Below, piece after piece: positions 56,494 to 64,000 of a stretch of DNA of 64,000 nt (positions are counted from its first letter, which is position 1; each line of letters opens with the position of its first letter). The notes under the pieces were generated by a model. The model searched no databases, was not told where the DNA came from, and saw nothing but the letters and a program-made list of their open reading frames with translations. The translations under genes were made by a program, and so were the position numbers. Source of the stretch: Congeria kusceri (Eukaryota; Mollusca; Bivalvia; Myida; Dreissenidae); contig CM051030.1 of assembly GCA_027627225.1 (NCBI GenBank), forward strand, positions 20,355,105 to 20,419,104, given 5' to 3'.

Positions 56494-58052
56494 CAAATAT
56501 GTTTGCTTCAGGTAACATGCCCCCAAAAATTAGGGTCGGTAGGTAGGGATTTTCATATATATTTTTTTTTGGTTAATGGTCGACTTAAAAATCTAAACTA
56601 AATGATATTCAAAACATATCGGTATTATCCTTAAATATTGTTTTGAAGTGGATGCTATCAAAAAAACAACATTTATCCAAAAACATTTAATTTTGGAAAA
56701 AGGTAAATAAAACAAAAAATATATATATCTGACAAACTCAATAAAATGTTCTAGGTTCGGGGCATGTTTAAGGGTAGGTCGGGTAACCTGAAACAAACAG
56801 ATGTTTTTTACGCCTTATAGTAGTCGACGTTCATCTATAATACATTATGCCAATACGTTATCTATGTGATACTCGCATTTAGCTCGTACACACACGCTAT
56901 AAAAACAAGTTGTAGATTCTGTTAAGATGGAGATAACCATCGAAATGTTAATCAGTGTTAATCAAAACGGCTGATTTAGATATGTTGACAAGGCGGAACA
57001 ATTTAGTGGGACTGATGGTATAATATAGGAATGACATCACCAGGAGAGAAACCATTATTACCATCCGCTGGTAATTTATTTGAGGCAAGTGACCGATTGC
57101 CTATGCAGTACAGGACAATACAAACAATACAACAAAACATAATATATTCTCCTTCAACACACTTCACATGTAAGTATGTGTTAGCGTGTAGATATAGTAA
57201 AACGCGTTTGACGTGTCTACATTGTACATGTAAATCTACAAGGAAGTCTTCCTCGTTAAATACTTAAGATCATTAGCCAAGTTGTAGATTTGCCTGTAAG
57301 GTGTTCATAACTCTACACGTGTAGTATCATTGGTAAACTATACTGATTCACTATGTAAGGCAATATGAATAACATATGCACACATGCATTAATATTCACA
57401 TTTAAGTTGTTGTAAGGGTCTTCTCTTTCATTATGTATACCTCACCCACATACATGTTATATTAACATGCAACATCATTATACAAATATGGCATGAATGA
57501 GTAATACATTGGTTGCAGAGCTAAATAAAACGATTATTCATCATCTAGGCATGTTTGCAACATACGTGGTATAAATATCAATGGTTTTAACTGTATTAAA
57601 ATATCTCGCGTAAGAAGTATTTCATTAAATACTAAGTTTTTTTCGCTTCTATGTGTTTATCTTAAAGAGAAATTATTAATGTAATTTGAAACACGATTTT
57701 TTTCCGTATGTGCCCACAGCCTATTAAGTTCAATTAAGTATTTATAACGCATTTAACATACAACAAAACTATTATGAATACAAATGTTTTACGAAAGGTA
57801 TGTACACTACACGAGGAAACATTAATTTTATTTAACTGAATTTGATTTTATCAGTATGTTTGCAGTTTATTACCTCTGTCATTCTTTTGATTCTAATGGA
57901 GTACATTGATACACACTGAACAATGCGCAATAACTGTGTTTATAAAGGAAAACAAATCATCGCACTAGTTCTCTTCTCTTTGCCCAATAATTTTTCAATC
58001 GTCGTTTGAAACTTTACTCGTTTAGATAAAACATTGATGGAAAAACCGTTAG

Positions 58053-58446
58053 TGCCATCGCGTATGAATGGGCTGATCTTAAACGCGATACTCGATAGTA
58101 CGATAACGAAAACGCGAAAACACGATGATAACGCGACATTACGATAACGATAACGCGATACTAACACAGAACGTTTATGATAATGCGATATAATTTCGTG
58201 TTATCATCATCGTACTGTCGCATTTTCACCATCGTAATATCGTACTGTCGTGTTGTCGCGTTATCATAATCGTACTGTCTTGTTATCATCATCGTACTGT
58301 CGCGTTATCATCATTTTACTATCGTGTTATCGCGTTTTCATCATCGTACTGTCGCGTTTTCCTTATCGTAGAATCGTGATTTCGCGTTTTCATTATTGTA
58401 CTATCGAGCATCGCGTTTAATATCAACACATTCATACGCGATGGCA
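58053..58446. mobile_element. Duplicate of the CGATAAC-rich MITE
   Basis: Copy of 39354-39747 within the duplicated block. Confidence 0.75.
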
Positions 58447-58813
58447 TTAATGTTTTTATATCGGTTTAACGGTTATCTAGCGTGTAAAGCACAATTTACA
58501 TAGTCGTATAACAAAAGCCCCCCCATCAACACGTGTCAGGAAGTATAGCGCGGTGGATAGTGTTATGCCCGATTTCTGTACGCATAAATCAGTGATTAAA
58601 CTATGATTGTTTGCTAACGGGTTTCTGTACCATCTTAAATCATGGCTGCACGAGGAACGTGTACTACTTATGAATAATTAATAATTATTTGTATATTGAT
58701 TTCTGTACCACCACTGTTGAAATGCTCCAGGAAAAGTTATTTTGTCCAAATAATCAAAGGTTATCGGCTGATTATTTGTATACATTTGTAAAATATGGCG
58801 GACAACTTAGAGG

Positions 58814-59143
58814 TTGTTATACATGATGATGAACGTTAAGAAAGTCAACGACTTTGACGTCCACGAGTACGTAGTTAGAGACCGGATGGTTGTCGATTTT
58901 GAAGTCCAGTTTCTTTTGGCCAACGATGGAATCAGAGACTTGTTTGATCGAATGGGTTTAACTTCATGTAAAAGACATTTCCGTTGTTTCCGTTTTACAA
59001 CTGCGTTTCGCTACCGCGTTCGTCCGTTTAAAGGACGAAACAATGAAAAAGCAATTGTAATAGGGATTTCTCCGACTTTAGTGATTGTTTACGGACAGCC
59101 GGACCAGCGGATGACAAATAGAAGAACGATGTCATTGAAATAG
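58814..59143 (+). CDS. Duplicate of the uncharacterised 109-codon frame
   Basis: Identical to 40115-40444 at the protein level; same doubts apply. Confidence 0.2.
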   Translation: MLYMMMNVKKVNDFDVHEYVVRDRMVVDFEVQFLLANDGIRDLFDRMGLTSCKRHFRCFRFTTAFRYRVRPFKGRNNEKAIVIGISPTLVIVYGQPDQRMTNRRTMSLK

Positions 59144-62100
59144 TGGGAACAGTTCTTTATTACTTGCAAAACATGCATTGACACTGAAACTAAGTTGTTG
59201 TTGTTTTTTTCCAGCATAATTAACGCTCTCGATATACAGTATATGCCATATAGAAACACATCCAATACTGAGTTAAATACCTATAAAATTCAGTTGAACT
59301 TTAAACACGTTTCTGATCGTAATGTATTTTTCAAGCAGTTGAATGTTTGCATAATCTATTACCGCCCGGCGCGGAAAAGCTTCCTATCAACAGCTGCAAC
59401 ATCGGCGTAATGTTGTATCTGTCGTCTGTTGATTTGAATACCATTGCCAAGAATGTGAATGTTAATAGTTTATTCCAGTAACACGAAAGTTTATATATGG
59501 TATAACTGGGTATATAAATTGACGATATATCGTTGCGTGTTTTTATGGGATATTTAACAGAATGAAAGGTTTGATAATAAACAAATAGTCGGTCTTTACA
59601 GACAGGTATCCGAACATCTGTTCCTACGAAATTCGTTTCTTCGCTATTTTTGACATAGGCCGACAATGGTTCCTACATGATTATGACACCCCGGACACTC
59701 GTTCCTACATTACTTTGATAGCTCGGACATTGGTTTCTGCAGTATTTTGAAAGTCCGGACAATCGTTCTTAGTTAGTATTATTGTCACCCCGGATATCGC
59801 GATCGATATGTTTTATATATCGGCGATATTAACACGGGTAGGAGACGGTGGTGGCTTCCGATGTGGTCCGGTGGTGCAAAAATATTGTTAACAGTGCATA
59901 TGACTGTCCAATTGTGTATTCTTTTCTTATGATAAAGGTGCTTTTTAAGAAAACGGCCAATATCATTACCAATAGAAATGATAAAAGAACACACGTTCAT
60001 AATTTCGTTAAATAATGTACAAAAATAAAGGCTGTAGGATTTTTATAAGTTGAAGTCATTGAACTAATATGTATATGATACTCTATGTACTGACATGTTA
60101 ACCCGTCCGAGTTCTTACTACAACCCATTATGAATTGTGTGACGACTGACGATGGTCACAATATAAATGTCTTCATATACGCATTACATGTTTTGCAATA
60201 ATATGTAGTTGTTGTTAGTTTTCTGGGGATTTCATGAGATGACGTGGTCCGGTGGCGCTGAGGTGGTCCGGTGGTGCTGAGTTGGCTGATGTTCATGAAA
60301 CCGAAGTTGGAATTGGAAGACACAACTGTTTTTGTATCTAAATTGTACATATATATAAATTTATGCAAATTAGGTACCAAACAACTGACCTTCATACATT
60401 GATGAAGCGCCAAAAAGAGCGTTTCAATTCCTAAATAAATTATCTTACAGGCAGGTGAGCAAACGAATCGAAAATAATAATTGCATTGAAGTACACGATG
60501 ACCTTCGTTATTTGGTGCGTTTGTATTCAATAACGCGACATGGTTAGTATGACGTATTTATGAGCATAATTCTACTAAATGTCACAAAGAATTTATGAAT
60601 ATACGTGACATTATTGAAAACTTCTTACGAATATGTTTTTGATGACGTCCCAAGAGGCTGTTATTCCACGTATTAGACTGCGACTGCATTTTGCGATCGG
60701 CATTGTCGCATCCGCTAACGCCGACGCAAACGCTATTCCGTCCGTTTGTTACTCGCGATCGTGTCATATTTATTTAGACATTATAACGCGTTAATTGTGT
60801 GTATGACCACCGACTTTTAACAGTGTATGTTCTAAGTCGATACCCAATTTACAACTACTGCATTTTCAAATACGTGTATTACTAACGCCATTTAACGTAT
60901 AATGTTCCTGTATAAATATCACCTGGCGATTGCGATATTTATATAATGTATAAAAACATAGAGCACCAAAATGATATTGTATATAATTGAAACATGATTA
61001 TGGCATTGGTTCTATAATATATGTAATTTTGATAATATATGCATTTGTTATCAATTTAATAGTTCATACTATCTATCAACAATATACACTTCTTTGTATC
61101 AACGTCTTTATTTATTATATACCAACTGTGCACTGTAACGAATTTTTTTTTATTGATAACCCTGCTGAAAGGTTTCATTAAAAAAAAATGTAATACTTCT
61201 TTTGTTATTATTCATGCAGATGAGGTGTACACAATTTAATTTTTCTTTCGGCTACTTTCAAGATGTTTTGAAAACAAATATAGTAATACCACTAGTACGT
61301 TAGCCCGGTACCACACATGATCACAGACTCCTGACAATGCTGCATGTTTTTCAGCCATTTTTATTATATATCTATAGAATTGAACGATGTACATGGTGTA
61401 TGATATATTAGTTGAATTATTCGAACGGTACTAGAGCACAAACATTTCGTTTAATCAATACACCTTTCTGAGTCTCCTATCTTGGGTTAATAGCTTAAAA
61501 TATATTTACAAAAATACACCAAATATTCATGAGTCGGTTTAAATTTTGTTGATAATGAGGGGCTAATCCATTTACTGAAACTATGGGAAACTGATTTTTT
61601 TTTTTATAATCACGCTGCAGACGTCTGCACTTAACATTGTCTGATTTACATACTAATGTTTTCTGATTTTGACTCTTTATTAATCTGTATTCTCCAAACT
61701 CTAGCACGTATTTGACGATTATGTATCATACAATTGCATGTACATGCATAAGTATCTCCAGAATACAAAAACGCATATAGCATCTGGTGACAAGGGATAA
61801 TCAAAACAGATCAGTATGCGATTAAACATGAAATACCGTAATCGCTATACGGATAATCCTTATGCACTTTCCAAATAATGTTCGGATAACGGAATTAAAA
61901 TCGACACATATAGAAGTACTTGTAACACCATTAAAACAGCATAACTGCATACGTTTAGCTCGCAAACATTAACCCGACACTGACCTTTATGCATGACTAT
62001 ATTAAAATACCGTTACGATGAATATTACTTACCGTACTGGAATCGAGTTAAATCGATTAAAGCGTATCGCACTAAATACACAGTTTTGACATCATTAAAC

Positions 62101-62623
62101 ACGTAAAACATGTGCACGAACGAAACCGAGTACAAATACAGGAAACAATTCAAGCGCGTAATTTATACTAAAAGAGATCACGAGTATCAGGTTAATGTTG
62201 GCGATCTATACCCACTGAAAATCCGGCTTGTACCGTTATATGGACGAACTGTTTAACATTTAACAGTTTAGTATTGTTATATGTTTGGTAAAATATAAAT
62301 GTTAGGAACTACGAATCGCTATCACGTCGATAATGCCTATTAATAACCTAAAACTGTGACACATGTGTTAACAGTTATCATAGTCTATGCCCAGTTTCTT
62401 TACATTGCACGAGAATTATTCGCGAATGTTAATCCGCTGTTGGGTTTCTCAAATCACGAATAACTCTGATCCATGAAATATGTCCCCTTGTGGAATAATT
62501 CATGTGTAATTCATCGTCTGCGTTTTTTTTTATATAAACGAAGATTTACTCCGTGTCATTTGTCCATTGTTCAAATAAACATACCTAAGGGGTGGATTAT
62601 TGGACAGATCTGTGTAGTTTGAA

Positions 62624-64000
62624 ATGGCTGAATATTTAGTTCAAATTATTGATAAGGAATATCGACGTCAGCGCGGACGTCCTCGTAGACTATGCATGGT
62701 TCGTGATCGGCTGGATCCTATGATTATGTACGACAAAGCTGATTTTATATACAGATTCAGATCTCCAAAAGACGCTGTTAGGGAAATATTTGGACTTATA
62801 GGTAGGGTAAATATTGTTTAACTACAAACCTTGATATGCAAGTGTAAAAACATTATCACATGATTCTCGGGTTCTACTAATTTTTTTTCCATAAACCCCT
62901 GTACATTTTATATATTCTTGATAATTTTCATAATGTTTACTTAAATATTTTATACAAGAGCTTATCGTATTTTAATAGCATAATATATCATATTGGATAC
63001 TTGAAAATTTGAATCATTACGCTCGCTTTTATGTCCTTTTGTTATATTGTCATTTATAAATATTTAGAATGAAGGTAAAATGTGACAGTACAACAATACA
63101 TGTGGCAGTACAAAACGTATTTATAAATCATTGAAATTATAAAATTAAATAATTCATACTTCGACGACGTTTGTAGAATAGCACGACGTTTGTAAATCAG
63201 GAAGAGAACGACTACATTTCTTACACCTTCGTATTTACTGTTGCATCAGTTCAAAAAAAATTATTTATTGTTAACAAGGTATAAATTAGCACAGATGGTT
63301 AAAATATAAATATTGTAATGAAAATTAATAATATGATGCAGAAAATACATACTAATAAAATAATGTATGTCTTAATAAAAGTTGTATAATAACTTTTATT
63401 ATTCTCAGCTCCCTACTTTGCGGTTCTTCGGCAAAGGCGGAAGGAAATCCTCCCAATGATGCAACTTTTGATCACGCTACGATTCGTTGCCACAGGAGGG
63501 TACCTTCGTTTAGTAGGGGATACGTTTGGCATATGTGTGTCATCAGTGTCGAGAATCATCAAGCGGGGTTCTGGGTATATTTGTAGACTGAAACCAGACT
63601 ATATGAAGTTACCCAATGAAAGGCAACGCCGCGAAATTCAGGTAATAATTGATTTAAACATAATAATTGTATTTTATACTGTTTTATCGTATATTGTGTT
63701 GTGATTGTATTTGTTTCCCGTTTCGTATTTGTGTGATGTGGTGTGTTCTTTTATGTTGTGTGGCGCTGTTGGAAATTAGGATTAGTTCTCCTACTTCGGA
63801 AGCTGTAGTTCTACTTAATTATATTTATTATACCTAGATAGTGTTTCAGAAATAGCGTGTTTTTATTTTACAGACCCAGGTATTTAGGCAGCACAACATT
63901 CCAGGGGTGATCGGCATGATAGACTGTACATATATTCCGATCATTAATCGAGGTGGCGAAAACTCGGAGATATTTAGGAATAGAAACTCATACTTCTCGA
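62624..64000 (+). pseudogene. Duplicate Harbinger transposase, cut by the window end
   Basis: Exons at 62624-62801, 63409-63641 and 63874-64000 (incomplete). Same splice sites and protein as the upstream copy. Exon 4 would lie beyond the window, so whether it carries the same stops cannot be seen. Confidence 0.8.

Larger units (their letters stand above)
52506..64000. repeat. Long direct repeat, downstream copy
   Basis: Copy of 33807-45301 at +18,699, still matching at the last base of the window. It begins in what was the intron between the transmembrane exon and tail exon 1, so the copied gene piece has no outside or membrane part. Confidence 0.95.

Overview
The window is eukaryotic. It has spliced genes with GT-AG introns, phase-1 Ig-domain exons, tRNA-derived SINEs, MITEs, a PIF/Harbinger transposon and AT-rich intergenic DNA. 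Several repeat families match ones I associate with bivalve molluscs: elements that open with GCTCACCTG and close with CAGGTGAGC...GGCCCTCTTGT, AGGGCTCC-type elements, and a MITE carrying GTGTCGTCCCGGATTAGCC. The last suggests a dreissenid mussel such as Dreissena. The species is inference from memory, with no database check.

Layout. Positions 1-22.7 kb are mostly repeats: arrays of ~165-bp and ~180-bp monomers inside bivalve-type elements, an AGGGCTCC element, a LINE ORF1-like relic on the minus strand (about 5.4-5.9 kb), tRNA-like sequences and a SINE, a ~379-bp periodic region with palindromic X-box-like motifs (11.5-12.5 kb), and a broken minus-strand coding exon (13.1-13.3 kb). No convincing intact gene was found there.

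Positions 22.75-35.2 kb carry the one clear gene, on the plus strand: the 3' part of a single-pass IgSF receptor or adhesion protein. It has eight Ig-type exons, one FN3 exon, a transmembrane exon, six short exons for a tyrosine-rich cytoplasmic tail, and a stop at 35195-35197. All sixteen exons join in frame. Exons for the signal peptide and any further Ig domains were not found. The intron after the seventh Ig exon contains about 22 degenerate copies of a unit that copies the end of that exon together with its splice donor. A second in-frame terminal exon lies at 37734-37794.

From 33807 onwards the sequence recurs almost identically at an offset of 18,699 bp (52506 to the window end). This is what a head-to-tail duplication of 33807-52505 would give, or an assembly artefact that mimics one. 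The unit holds the receptor tail exons, the alternative last exon, three MITEs and a decayed Harbinger transposase (43925-46082). A convergent remnant at 47246-47679 may be the Harbinger partner protein. The downstream copy lacks the Ig, FN3 and membrane exons, so it cannot make a receptor by itself.
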